Assembly: GCA_946499505.1 (NCBI GenBank) | Contig: CAMMSL010000001.1 | Span: 62,001-126,000 of the forward strand | Source: an uncultured Lachnoclostridium sp. | Lineage (GTDB): Bacteria; Bacillota; Clostridia; Lachnospirales; Lachnospiraceae | DNA: 64,000 nt | Direction of reading: 5' to 3' | In this document: piece after piece, positions 52,620 through 60,568 of the stretch | Numbering within the stretch: position 1 is the first letter of the stretch | Layout: every line of letters starts with the position of its first letter | Translations under genes and position numbers: made by a program | Notes under the pieces: model-generated | Database searches by the model: none | What the model saw: the letters and a program-made list of their open reading frames with translations, nothing else | Told to the model about the DNA's origin: nothing

Positions 52620-53072
52620 TTATCCTTCGATGGCGATGGTCTTCTTCGTCTCTACAGCCTGTGCATCCTTCTTCGGAATGCTCAGTCTTAAGATACCATC
52701 CTCGAATTTTGCTTTGATATCTTCCTGTGTAACTTCATCACCTACATAGAAGCTTCTCTGCATTGCTCCTGCATAACGCTCCTTGCGGATGTATTTACCT
52801 TTCTTATCCTGCTCGTCTTTATCAAGACCTTTTGCTGCGGATATGGTCAGGTAACCATTCTCAAGCTCCACATTGATCTCATCTTTCTTGAATCCCGGGA
52901 GATCTACATCAAGTTCATATCCTGTATCATGCTCCCTGATATCAGTCTTCATCACTCTATTGGCATTCTTGCCGTACAACGGATTCTTCTTTCCCCAGAA
53001 ATTTCTCTCAAACGGGAAATCCATCCAATCATCATCAAATAAATTCTCTCCAAAAATACTAGGCATCAACAT
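52620..53072 (-). CDS. Hsp20/alpha-crystallin small heat-shock protein
   Basis: 150 aa. The alpha-crystallin domain (residues ~40-140) contains GYELDVDLPGFKKDEINVEL and GYLTISA, ending with KFEDGILRLSIPKKD (IxI-like tail motif). It is an ATP-independent holdase chaperone. AAGGAG precedes the first ATG; another ATG lies two codons in. Transcription starts about 165 nt upstream at a promoter overlapped by a CIRCE element, so it is predicted to be repressed by HrcA. Confidence 0.94.
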   Translation of the reverse strand: MLMPSIFGENLFDDDWMDFPFERNFWGKKNPLYGKNANRVMKTDIREHDTGYELDVDLPGFKKDEINVELENGYLTISAAKGLDKDEQDKKGKYIRKERYAGAMQRSFYVGDEVTQEDIKAKFEDGILRLSIPKKDAQAVETKKTIAIEG

Positions 53073-53244
53073 AAGTCATTTCTCCTTTCATTTATATGAA
53101 TCTCTGAAATAATCTATGGACTGCTTACGCAGCCTTATCAGCACCCTCGATGTAATCTCGGATGTTGGTTTCAGGGGAACCGGATTTGGAATTGCCGGAA
53201 CTCTTTTGGATTCCTTTTTGTTCCTCTTCCTTTGTTCTAGTTGT

Positions 53245-53288
53245 ACTATAGCACTTGTTTGTTAGCACTGTCAAGGGGCGAGTGCTAA
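53245..53288 (-). promoter_or_regulatory. CIRCE element overlapping the hsp20 promoter
   Basis: TTAGCACTG-N9-GAGTGCTAA (53262-53288) matches the CIRCE consensus in 17 of 18 arm positions. On the minus strand TTGACA (53269-53274), an 18-nt spacer and TATAGT (53245-53250) form the promoter, with the -35 box inside CIRCE. The leader (53073-53238) has no ORF but several short GGAA/TTCC inverted repeats. Confidence 0.9.
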
Positions 53289-53384
53289 TTTTTTAAAAAT
53301 TTTTTTGGAAAACCTCAAAAAAGCTTGATTTTACGGGCTTTTTCGGGCTTTCCAAATTTTTGATTTTTTCAAAAAATGGCTTAC

Positions 53385-53480
53385 TACACCATTTTTACAC
53401 CATTTCTACACCAATTTCAGAATCGGGGACCTCCAAAATCCCCTGTAAATTCAAGGAAATCTGAGTTAATTTACTACACC
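53385..53480. repeat. integrase arm-type repeats (TACACCA)
   Basis: TACACCATTT or a close variant begins at 53385, 53396 and 53407, an exact 11-bp period, and TACACCA recurs at 53475. They lie between CIRCE and the integrase gene in AT-rich DNA, as expected for arm-binding sites of a tyrosine integrase. The element boundary is probably in the AT-rich run near 53289-53320. Nothing else is seen in 53289-53564. Confidence 0.6.
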
Positions 53481-53564
53481 ATCAAAAGCAGAAAAATCCG
53501 ATTATTTTCATAATTTTCACTCCAAGGCGATCAAAAATCTCTGATTTAGAGACTGAAAATCCAG

Positions 53565-54776
53565 TCACATGATCTGAACCAGATCCATCTTCGCAATCTC
53601 TTTTTCAATCCTGGACCGGTCTGTAATATGGTTATAAACTTCCATCGTGACACTGATGTTGGCATGTCCCATCACATACTGAACGACCTTCATATCCAGA
53701 TCTGTCTCTGCCATCCGGGTACAGGCCGTATGTCTGAGAATATGGGCGGAAATATGAGGCAGCTCTTCCGGCTTTCTCCTCTCCCGCTTTGCCCGCTCAT
53801 TTTCTTCCTCGTTATACGCCTTCACAATATCCCGGAGAATAAAGTTCACGGTAGTGGGCATCATCGGACGCCCGCTCCTGCTCATGAATACGAAATTCGA
53901 AAGCCCTTCGATCTTCACATCCCTGGGAATCCCCATCTGAAAATTCAGCCGTCTCTGGGTCTCAAAGGCTTTTGCCACCATCTTGCTCATGGGTATCTCC
54001 CGGATCCCGGCTTCTGTCTTCGGCATGGTCACATGAAAATCACACCCGTCTCCATAGTTCTTATAGATCAGCTGATGATTCACGTATACGGTCCTGGTCT
54101 TCAGATCTACATCCTTCCAGGTAAGACCGATCAGTTCTCCACATCGGAGTCCCGTTCCGATCATCACCTGCAAAAGCGGCAGATAGATATGGAATACCTC
54201 ACTGTTCTTTACATAGTTCAACAGATTTTTCTGCTGGTCAAAGGACAGGGCGGTGCGTTTCTTTTCCGGTTCTCCATAATCTCCCAGCGTTCTCTTGGCC
54301 GGATTCTTCCGGATGATATCATCATCTACAGCCACCTCAAAGCTCGGTAAGATCATATTATGGAGAAACTTGATGGTACTGTGGGAATATTTCTGTTTGC
54401 TCAGCCGAGAATAAAACAGGCGTACATGAGATGGTCTTACCTGTACCACTTTCATCTGTCCGAGTTCATTCCTCACAAGACTGTTCCACATCCTTCTGTA
54501 ATTAGCCTGTGTACTCTCTGCCAGCTTTCTGGTATCCATGTGGATCTCAAACAGGTCATTGAGAGTCATGTTCTTGCATTGGGTATCGGTCATAATTCCT
54601 TCGCTCTGGTCTTTCTCAATCTCTTTTTCTTTTTTCCTGAGTTCAGCCAGATCCGGAGAATAAACGGCCAGGCGTCTGCCAGTCCGTTCATCTTTATACC
54701 GGTACATATAGAGTCCATCCTTGCGCTGGGATTCCCCGGTCCTCAGATTTCTTCCTCTATTGTCTTTTCTTGCCAC
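53565..54776 (-). CDS. int: tyrosine integrase (Tn916/ICE type)
   Basis: 403 aa. An N-terminal arm-binding AP2-like segment (GLYMYRYKDERTGRR) is followed by a SAM-like core-binding domain (~70-165) and a catalytic domain with Arg in GTGLRCGELIGLTWKD near 208, HILRHTACTR near 346, and the tail MGHANISVTMEVYNHI with the nucleophile Tyr near 380. It integrates and, with the excisionase gene behind it, excises the element that fills the rest of the window. All catalytic residues are present. Confidence 0.93.
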   Translation of the reverse strand: MARKDNRGRNLRTGESQRKDGLYMYRYKDERTGRRLAVYSPDLAELRKKEKEIEKDQSEGIMTDTQCKNMTLNDLFEIHMDTRKLAESTQANYRRMWNSLVRNELGQMKVVQVRPSHVRLFYSRLSKQKYSHSTIKFLHNMILPSFEVAVDDDIIRKNPAKRTLGDYGEPEKKRTALSFDQQKNLLNYVKNSEVFHIYLPLLQVMIGTGLRCGELIGLTWKDVDLKTRTVYVNHQLIYKNYGDGCDFHVTMPKTEAGIREIPMSKMVAKAFETQRRLNFQMGIPRDVKIEGLSNFVFMSRSGRPMMPTTVNFILRDIVKAYNEEENERAKRERRKPEELPHISAHILRHTACTRMAETDLDMKVVQYVMGHANISVTMEVYNHITDRSRIEKEIAKMDLVQIM

Positions 54777-54794
54777 AAAACCATTCCTTTCTGG

Positions 54795-54954
54795 AACAGT
54801 TCAGCCATCTGGTGTCAGGAGACGGATTTATGCTTGCATAAAAATCCGGTGACTGACATCCAGATGTGGTGAGCGCCCGTGAATGAGCAAAACAATGGCG
54901 GCAGCCATCATTAGCACGTAGTGCGGTTTTGCGAATGGCGCGTACTGAACTGTT
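54795..54954. repeat. dispersed structured repeat, full copy E
   Basis: 160 bp with 10-bp terminal inverted repeats AACAGTTCAG/CTGAACTGTT. Left half: long hairpin CATCTGGTGTCAG/CTGACATCCAGATG, inner CGGAT/ATCCG with a 2-nt bulge, cap TTATGC-TT-GCATAA. Right half: outer stem GCAAAAC/GTTTTGC enclosing two hairpins (AATGGC/GCCAT and GCAC-GTA-GTGC), then GAATGGCGCG and the right end. It lies between int and xis. Confidence 0.8.
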
Positions 54955-55052
54955 GCTTCTGTAATAATCACACCTCCCTGTTGTGGGGAATGGTCTTGTC
55001 CTGTCTATGAAAAGTATAGCACAAAACCATCCCCACGCACATCCGTATTCCT

Positions 55053-55247
55053 CTATTCCGCTATTGCTTCCAGGTATTTCTCCACTTTCTGTACGGAGTA
55101 CAATACCCGGCGGCCGATGGTGATCCGGGCTCCCGCATCTTCCGCAATCTTCCTTGCAGTCATCTGTCCGCAGGAAAGCATAGCGGCCAGCCCTTCAATA
55201 TCCACTGCCAGACGGCAGCTGCTCTCTCTTTCTTTTGTCTGTCTCAT
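55053..55247 (-). CDS. excisionase-like HTH protein
   Basis: 64 aa with a MerR/Xis-like helix-turn-helix (VDIEGLAAMLSCGQMTARKI, GARITIGRRVLYSVQKVEKYL). This is typical of the small excisionases next to Tn916-type integrases. It would bend DNA at the ends and steer Int toward excision. Its start abuts the stop codon of the DnaC-like gene. Confidence 0.85.
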   Translation of the reverse strand: MRQTKERESSCRLAVDIEGLAAMLSCGQMTARKIAEDAGARITIGRRVLYSVQKVEKYLEAIAE

Positions 55248-56102
55248 TTACCTCATCTCCTCCTTTATTCTTTTCTGCATCCGCCCCAGCTTTTCCTGAG
55301 CCGTACGTTTTCGAAAACTCTCACCTTTAAACTGAACCGGCACGCACATCTCCAACAACCGGTCATAAATCCTGGCATGCGCTGTATCCTGCGGATTCTT
55401 TAACTCCTGCAGCGTCAGATTGGTCGTCGCAATCAGAGGCTTCCCGCTCCGATATCTGCTGTCGATCACCGCATAGATCTGTTCCAGTCCGTACTCTGTC
55501 CCCCGCTCCATTCCAAAATCATCCAGAATCAGCAGCGGAACTCTGCACAGATTTTTTATGTATGTGTTCTTCTCTGAAAAATTAGCAGACAGATCATTCA
55601 GCACTTCCGCAAAATTGTTCATACGTACTTCTATCTCCTGTTCCAACAGTGCATTGGCAATACAGCCCGCCAGAAAACTTTTCCCGGTTCCCACTGCTCC
55701 CCAGAAGAGGTAGCCTGTATTTTCGGCCTTCATTGTTTCCCAGTCTTTCACATAAAACTTTGCAAGCACTGTATTTTCGGAAAGTCCCTTATCATTCTTA
55801 AATGTCCATTCCTTCATGGATCTATCCGAGAAACAATGTTCCTTCAATTCTCTGACTACAGCTTCATGGCGCTGCTGTTCCCAGTACTGTTCCTCCTCTT
55901 TTCTCTTTTGCCTCCGGCACTCACATTCACGCGGATGTTTTTTTATTCCCAAAACTCCAACTTTCTCCTGATCGAAATAAGCCTCCTTCGGTTCATGGCA
56001 TTGTCCACAATACAGAAGCCCGTCTTCTCCGATGTAATCCTCCTTGGTTCTTTCTCCCGGCTGCATCATGTTCTTTACTGTTTCTTCTACCACCTTGTTC
56101 AT
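55248..56102 (-). CDS. DnaC/IstB-like AAA+ ATP-binding protein
   Basis: 284 aa. An N-terminal Cys-containing segment (LLYCGQCHEPKE, ECECRRQK-like) suggests a zinc site. The ATPase domain has Walker A FWGAVGTGKSFLAGCIA near residue 130, Walker B LLILDDFGMERGTE and a sensor ATTNLTLQEL. DnaC-type proteins load the replicative helicase; in mobile elements they pair with a RepA-type initiator, here the overlapping upstream gene (4-nt overlap). Confidence 0.88.
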   Translation of the reverse strand: MNKVVEETVKNMMQPGERTKEDYIGEDGLLYCGQCHEPKEAYFDQEKVGVLGIKKHPRECECRRQKRKEEEQYWEQQRHEAVVRELKEHCFSDRSMKEWTFKNDKGLSENTVLAKFYVKDWETMKAENTGYLFWGAVGTGKSFLAGCIANALLEQEIEVRMNNFAEVLNDLSANFSEKNTYIKNLCRVPLLILDDFGMERGTEYGLEQIYAVIDSRYRSGKPLIATTNLTLQELKNPQDTAHARIYDRLLEMCVPVQFKGESFRKRTAQEKLGRMQKRIKEEMR

Positions 56103-56845
56103 AGACTTTCCTCCTCACTGCAGGTATAATCCGGAATGTTTTTTACCGGGACTGACCGTTCTGCCCATCTTCTCAAGGTAACGGCATGATCAGCATATTG
56201 CCTTCCACTGGAACGCATATAACTGGACAGCTCCTCGATCAGCCTGTCTATTTCCCGGATCTCCTGTTTCAATTCTCCATATTCTGTTTCGGAGAGAAAC
56301 ACATTGTGATATTTTCCATAGGCAGAGTGCGCTTCTCTCTCTTTATTTGTTTGACTATATATCAAGTAACTATTATTTAAGTAATTAGGGGATACTTTTC
56401 TATCCATCACAGGGACAGGTTTCTTTCCCTCATAAGTGTCATTTTCTTTCCCTTTGAGGGACACTTTTCTTTCCTTCACAGGGAAACTTTTCTTTCCCTC
56501 TGCCGGGGTTTTGATATACAGCAGATTCGGTTTGGAAAATCCCTGTTTTTTTCTCACCAGAAGTCCGGCTTCTTCCAGTTCATTTAATGCCTTTTTTACA
56601 GTCATGTGACTCTTTCTAAGATCGTCAGCCAGATAAGCAATGGGATAAACCACAAAAATGTGGCCTTCCTCATCCTTCCACCCTGTCTTCCTGGAAAGAC
56701 TCGCCCGATCCAGCAACAGAGCATACAGGACCTTGGCTGTCTGAGTCAGATCCATCCCCAGCATAAACCGTGGGTAAGGAAGATATACCGGAATCTGGGT
56801 CTGATCCGTCATGTATATCATCTGATCTTTATTCTTCACATCCAT
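56099..56845 (-). CDS. replication initiator RepA (N-terminal winged-helix type)
   Basis: About 248 aa. The segment QTQIPVYLPYPRFMLGMDL, then TAKVLYALLLDRASLS and VYPIAYLADDLRKSHMTVKKALNELEEAGLL, is typical of RepA_N/RepA initiators of Gram-positive plasmids and ICEs. The exact start is uncertain (ATG at 56845 or 56821), as no site is ideal. With the DnaC-like protein it suggests autonomous replication of the excised circle. Origin-like repeats lie upstream at 57093-57224 and 57952-58148. Confidence 0.82.
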   Translation of the reverse strand: MDVKNKDQMIYMTDQTQIPVYLPYPRFMLGMDLTQTAKVLYALLLDRASLSRKTGWKDEEGHIFVVYPIAYLADDLRKSHMTVKKALNELEEAGLLVRKKQGFSKPNLLYIKTPAEGKKSFPVKERKVSLKGKENDTYEGKKPVPVMDRKVSPNYLNNSYLIYSQTNKEREAHSAYGKYHNVFLSETEYGELKQEIREIDRLIEELSSYMRSSGRQYADHAVTLRRWAERSVPVKNIPDYTCSEEESL

Positions 56846-57044
56846 CCTTTTGTTTCTGTCTGATCTTCCGCCGGCGGCTTCGCTTGGATTCATAACAGGG
56901 GCAACAGACAATCATAGTCCGGAAACTCTGCTTGCAGACTCCGACGCATTTCCTGCAGGTGTCATTGTGGGCAACCCGCCCTCTTTCATTGAGAAAAAAA
57001 GCCAATTCCTGTTTCCTTTTCTTGCTCATTCTCGGCACAGACAT
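56829..57044 (-). CDS. small Cys-rich conserved protein of mobile elements
   Basis: Up to 71 aa; a GTG at 57038 is better spaced from AAGGAGGA than the ATG at 57044. The protein (MSKKRKQELAFFLNERGRV, CRKCVGVCKQSF, VCCPCYESKRSRRRK) has six or more Cys, suited to a zinc-binding fold, and a basic tail. I recognise similar proteins beside RepA genes in clostridial elements but know no function. It overlaps the repA start. Confidence 0.65.
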   Translation of the reverse strand: MSVPRMSKKRKQELAFFLNERGRVAHNDTCRKCVGVCKQSFRTMIVCCPCYESKRSRRRKIRQKQKDGCEE

Positions 57045-57092
57045 TCCTCCTTCCTGCCATCCTGCCAGTGTCCAGCACAGGACAGCGAAATA

Positions 57093-57224
57093 TGGTCACG
57101 TTTCGGTATCATTTTTTGCATTTTTTGCCCTTTACGACAGGCTTTTTTGACCTCAAATATATTTGCCTGGGGTTTATCCTGTCTGACGGCAGAAAACGCT
57201 GTTTGGTCATGTTTCGGTATCGTT
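57093..57224. repeat. paired direct repeat between mobC and the Cys-rich gene
   Basis: TGGTCACGTTTCGGTATC (from 57093) and TGGTCATGTTTCGGTATC (from 57204) differ at one position and lie 111 bp apart. The 57045-57248 gap has no convincing gene. They may be origin iterons or relaxosome sites. Confidence 0.5.
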
Positions 57225-57248
57225 TTGGAACAATTCATCTGGACTACT

Positions 57249-57635
57249 TTAACTGCTCCGGTAATCCCGTTCAAAATCCCCTGACATCTTCAACACTTCT
57301 TCCCTGAGTGCAAACAATTCCGCGATGCAGTGACGGATTTCATCTTCCATAGCCAGCGAACGTTCCCCGCCCGTATTGAAGTACCGTGCGATCTGATTCA
57401 GGTTCACACCGATCTTTCCATATGCCCCCACCAGACTTCTCAGTTCTTCCATATCGGCGACCACTTCTACCCGATGCACGATTTCCTTTTTCACCAAAAG
57501 TTCCCGCAGACATTCGGATCTGGACACTCCCAGGATCTCCGCCTTCCTGTCCAGAAGTTCCAGTTCAATATCCGACAGCCGGACTCCGACAAAATGCGGA
57601 TGGTTCAGTTCCCGTTCCATTCTCTTTTTTCTCAT
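57249..57635 (-). CDS. mobC: relaxosome accessory protein MobC
   Basis: 128 aa. The N-terminal ribbon-helix-helix region (VGVRLSDIELELLDRKAEIL, SRSECLREL) and the C-terminal MobC motif LVGAYGKIGVNLNQIARYFNTG are clear. MobC melts DNA at oriT so a relaxase can nick. A relaxase gene usually follows, but downstream are only 200 bp of gap and the Cys-rich gene. The element may use a relaxase in trans or one outside the window. Confidence 0.88.
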   Translation of the reverse strand: MRKKRMERELNHPHFVGVRLSDIELELLDRKAEILGVSRSECLRELLVKKEIVHRVEVVADMEELRSLVGAYGKIGVNLNQIARYFNTGGERSLAMEDEIRHCIAELFALREEVLKMSGDFERDYRSS

Positions 57636-57793
57636 GGCTTCTTCTCCTTTCTTGTTTCTGTTACTTCAGTAACATCACAAATGGGAGAACCGGCAGTCCT
57701 GCCGGAATCTTCCTTTTGTGCTGCGTCTCACTTTTCAGTGGACGCCAATATCGGCCAGATTGACAGATCATCGAGGGTATGGGGAGTCGAAAT

Positions 57794-57937
57794 CCCTGGC
57801 AAGAGCCCTACACAGGAAAACACGATAGTGTATTACGGGGTGGATCTTGCCCTGGGAAAATCCCCATCAAGAGCTCAACCTGTAAGTTAGTGGACTGCCA
57901 GGAATGGCATAACCGCTTAACACGGGTGGATCTTGCT
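57794..57937. other. candidate origin of transfer (oriT)
   Basis: Upstream of mobC: an inverted repeat CCCTGGCAAGA/TCTTGCCCTGGG (57794-57804 and 57845-57856), a TATTACGGGG segment between the arms and a 13-bp direct repeat GGGTGGATCTTGC at 57838 and 57925. Position and layout fit an oriT; the nick site is not known. Confidence 0.5.
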
Positions 57938-57951
57938 CTATAATATCTACC

Positions 57952-58148
57952 CCCTCACTTAACGTAACCGGGAGCGGCCATTATACAGGGTCAAAAAGAA
58001 ATAAATTTTATTCTTATCAACCAGATCCGCTCTTATCTTTTTTATTCTTTAAAGATCCCCTCACTTAACCCAATCGTCAGAGGCAGAAATACAAGGAGAT
58101 TCGAAAAATCTTTTAATTTTCTACTACAAAAAAATTTCCCCTCACTTA
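57952..58148. repeat. iteron-like CCCCTCACTTA repeats
   Basis: CCCTCACTTAA or CCCCTCACTTA occurs at 57952, 58057 and 58138 in AT-rich DNA without genes. Regular sites of this kind next to repA and mobC suggest a replication origin or regulator sites. Confidence 0.5.
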
Positions 58149-58206
58149 TAGAAAGGAAATTCGAGGATTATACAGTGTTTGGAGACAAAGTCTTTAATAA
58201 AGTGCA

Positions 58207-58239
58207 CAAAAAAACATCCCGTCTTTTTTGACAGGATGC
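58207..58239 (-). terminator. minus-strand terminator
   Basis: Minus-strand CATCCTGTC-AAAAAA-GACGGGATG is followed by seven T. It backs up the terminator at 58266 and isolates the iteron region. Confidence 0.75.
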
Positions 58240-58265
58240 AAGATTTTAATTCATAGATTTCTGTT

Positions 58266-58306
58266 ATAAAAAATAGCCACCAGATTTTCCGGCAGCTATT
58301 CGCATA
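58266..58306 (-). terminator. terminator after orf117
   Basis: Minus-strand AATAGCTGCCGG pairs with CTGGTGGCTATT (with G-U pairs), then TTTTTT. It overlaps the orf117 stop codon. Confidence 0.75.
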
Positions 58307-58649
58307 TTAAATCATCACCATATTCTTTTTTTATCCTTTCGCACAATCGATTCCAGCTTTCTTCTTCCTCCTCTGGAGTTCTTTCCGGCAATGCCACATC
58401 CTTTATATCTTCATCGATAGCTTTTATGTATTTATCCGATAATTCCGAATACTCATCCAACAACCTTTCGAAAAGTTTATAGAGTCCCCACTCCGTACAC
58501 TTAGCCAGACATGAAGAAAAAAGTTCCATTGTCATTGGCTTTTTCTTATCGATTGCCGCCAGCTCATCTTCGGAAAACTCGAATGTTAAGATAAGGAATT
58601 CTTCAAAATTATGTTTTTCTTTGTTGGATAGTTCATCATATTTTTTCAT
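58296..58649 (-). CDS. hypothetical acidic helical protein (orf117)
   Basis: 117 aa, starting MKKYDELSNKEKHNFEEFLI with GGAGGGAGAACTGGG upstream. It is strongly acidic and predicted mostly helical (FERLLDEYSELSDKYIKAID, PEEEEESWNRLCERIKKEYG). No family recognised. It is divergent from the XRE regulator gene and followed by two terminators, so it stands alone. Antirestriction or immunity roles are possible in an element like this but unsupported. Confidence 0.6.
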   Translation of the reverse strand: MKKYDELSNKEKHNFEEFLILTFEFSEDELAAIDKKKPMTMELFSSCLAKCTEWGLYKLFERLLDEYSELSDKYIKAIDEDIKDVALPERTPEEEEESWNRLCERIKKEYGDDLICE

Positions 58650-58756
58650 CCCAGTTCTCCCTCCATATGCCTCTATTATAGATACATTTTTCAGTATAGT
58701 AAACCATTATTTTTACCATGATAATGATTATATTACAAACTGGGAAGTGAGCAGAA

Positions 58757-58957
58757 ATGATAAACTATTCTCCATTGTGGGAAACTATGCGCCAACGGGA
58801 TATCTCCACCTATACACTGATTCATAAGTATGGGATCAATCCCCGGACAATCAACAATTTAAAACATAATAAGTCTATTACCATGTTTACACTGGAAAGG
58901 CTATGTGAGATTTTGAATTGTGAACCGAATGATATTATCAAGTTTGAGAAAGAATAA
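58757..58957 (+). CDS. XRE/Cro-type HTH regulator
   Basis: 66 aa, essentially one helix-turn-helix domain: SPLWETMRQRDISTYTLIHK, YGINPRTINNLKHNKSITMF and LERLCEILNCEPNDII. It resembles small Cro/C.AhdI-like regulators found with mobile elements and restriction systems. It is divergent from orf117 and convergent with the hsdM end of the restriction operon, sharing a terminator with it. It may repress element genes or act as a control protein for the restriction system. Confidence 0.85.
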   Translation: MINYSPLWETMRQRDISTYTLIHKYGINPRTINNLKHNKSITMFTLERLCEILNCEPNDIIKFEKE

Positions 58958-58992
58958 AAGCTACTGGAATTAATTATTGTCCAGTAGCTTTT
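58956..58992. terminator. bidirectional terminator between XRE gene and hsdM
   Basis: AAAAGCTACTGGA and TCCAGTAGCTTTT form a perfect 13-bp stem around an 11-nt loop, with T runs readable in both directions. Confidence 0.85.
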
Positions 58993-59062
58993 CATCATAT
59001 CTAATATTTCAATCACAAAACGTTGTGAATTTTTAACACATCGTATTATTCAATTTTTAAAT

Positions 59063-60553
59063 CTAATTTTTATTTAGCTTTTCTTGCAACCGGCTAAAAC
59101 TCTCAAGAGCACTTTGCAAATTTTCAATGATATCACTTGCAAGCTCATCAGGAGACGGAAGATTATCAAGATCTGCTAATGACTTATCTTTGATCCAGAA
59201 AATATCCAAGCTTGTCTTGTCCCGCTCCATAATTTCATCTACTGAGAATTTGCGAAAACGACCATCCGGATTATCTGCCGAATAGGTTTCTGTTCGTTCG
59301 TATCGGTTTTCAGGATTATAGCAACAAATAAAATCTTCAAGATCAGCGTCGCTCATTGGGTGCTGTTTGAGCGTGAAATGCATATTGGTACGGAAATCAT
59401 AAATCCATACATCTTTTGTCTGGCGATGAGCGCTGGCAGGACGCTTGTCAAAAAACAAAACATTTGCTTTTACTCCCGGTTTATAAAAAATACCGGTTGG
59501 CAAGCGAAGAATGGTATGTAAATCGGTTGTTTCAAGCAGCTTTTTTCGAATTGTTTCACCTGCACCGCCCTCAAACAGGACATTATCTGGCACAACGACT
59601 GCTGCCTTTCCGGTAGCTTTGAGAATCGTGTTGATATGCTGTACGAAATTCAACTGCTTGTTTGAACTGGTTGTCCAGAAATCCTGCCGATTATAGACAA
59701 GGTCTTCGTCCTCTTGCTCGCCTCTCTCGTTGGTAAAAGTGATAGACGACTTTTTACCGAAAGGTGGGTTTGTCAGCACATAGTCTACACGGTATCCCGG
59801 ATCTGTCAGTAATGCATCTCCTAGCGTAACCGGAACATTTCCATAAATATCCCCTATATTGTGTAAATATAGGTTCATCAGTGCGGTTTTATAGGTTGCC
59901 GGCACAATTTCATTTCCGTAAAAGGTCTCGTTTTTCAGAAATTCTTTCTGTTCTCTGTCCAGCGTATAATTGTTTGGATTAGCAAGGAAAGACTGAGCCG
60001 CAAGGAAGAAACCGCCGCTACCGCAGCAGGGGTCGGCAATGGTTTTCATCGGTTCGGGACGTAGACAGCGCACCATAGCACGAATAAGCGGACGGGGAGT
60101 AAAATACTGTCCTGCACCGCTTTTAATATCCTCTGCGTTCTTTTGCAATAATCCCTCGTAAATTTCACCTTTTACATCGGACGACATCGCCACCCATTTT
60201 TCTTTGTCGATCATCTGCACCACACGGTACAAAATCGCCACATTGCTGATTTTATTGACAGCGCCTTTGAAGATCTGGCCGAGAATACCGCCCTGTTCGC
60301 CTAATTTTTCCAGCGTAGCTTTGTATTGATCCTCAAGCTCCGCACCTTTCAGCATATTCATATCTGACCAAGCATAACCGGCAGGAATACCGGTATCCCG
60401 TTTATAGGGCGGTTTTGCATATTCGTCAGACATTTTCAAAAAGATGAGGTAGGTGAGCTGTTCGAGATAATCGCCGTAAGATACGCCGTCATCCCGAAGC
60501 GGATTGCACAGCCCCCATACTTTTGAGATTATTGTTGTGGTTTGTTCTGACAT
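59063..60553 (-). CDS. hsdM: type I restriction-modification methyltransferase subunit HsdM
   Basis: 496 aa N6-adenine methyltransferase. An N-terminal helical domain (VWGLCNPLRDDGVSYGDYLEQLTYLIFLKM in parts) is followed by the SAM site (ADPCCGSGGFFLAA near 176) and the catalytic NPPF (VLTNPPFGKK near 261). With HsdS it methylates host DNA; with HsdR it forms the restriction complex. AATGGGAGAATTTATTT precedes the ATG. It is the last gene of a compact five-gene operon. Confidence 0.94.
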   Translation of the reverse strand: MSEQTTTIISKVWGLCNPLRDDGVSYGDYLEQLTYLIFLKMSDEYAKPPYKRDTGIPAGYAWSDMNMLKGAELEDQYKATLEKLGEQGGILGQIFKGAVNKISNVAILYRVVQMIDKEKWVAMSSDVKGEIYEGLLQKNAEDIKSGAGQYFTPRPLIRAMVRCLRPEPMKTIADPCCGSGGFFLAAQSFLANPNNYTLDREQKEFLKNETFYGNEIVPATYKTALMNLYLHNIGDIYGNVPVTLGDALLTDPGYRVDYVLTNPPFGKKSSITFTNERGEQEDEDLVYNRQDFWTTSSNKQLNFVQHINTILKATGKAAVVVPDNVLFEGGAGETIRKKLLETTDLHTILRLPTGIFYKPGVKANVLFFDKRPASAHRQTKDVWIYDFRTNMHFTLKQHPMSDADLEDFICCYNPENRYERTETYSADNPDGRFRKFSVDEIMERDKTSLDIFWIKDKSLADLDNLPSPDELASDIIENLQSALESFSRLQEKLNKN

Positions 60554-60568
60554 AAATAAATTCTCCCA

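Noticed and set aside
53289-53564. tRNA gene as integration target
   Set aside because: No cloverleaf, T-loop or CCA-type end could be seen. No tRNA or rRNA gene was recognised anywhere in the window.
57026-57274. 82-aa ORF as a relaxase remnant
   Set aside because: No relaxase motif (HxHxx or Tyr context) is seen; the repeated IPK-type peptides come from the paired DNA repeat at 57093 and 57204.
57952-58148. CRISPR array
   Set aside because: Repeats are only 11-12 bp and spaced 81-105 bp apart, with no cas genes; this fits iterons, not CRISPR.
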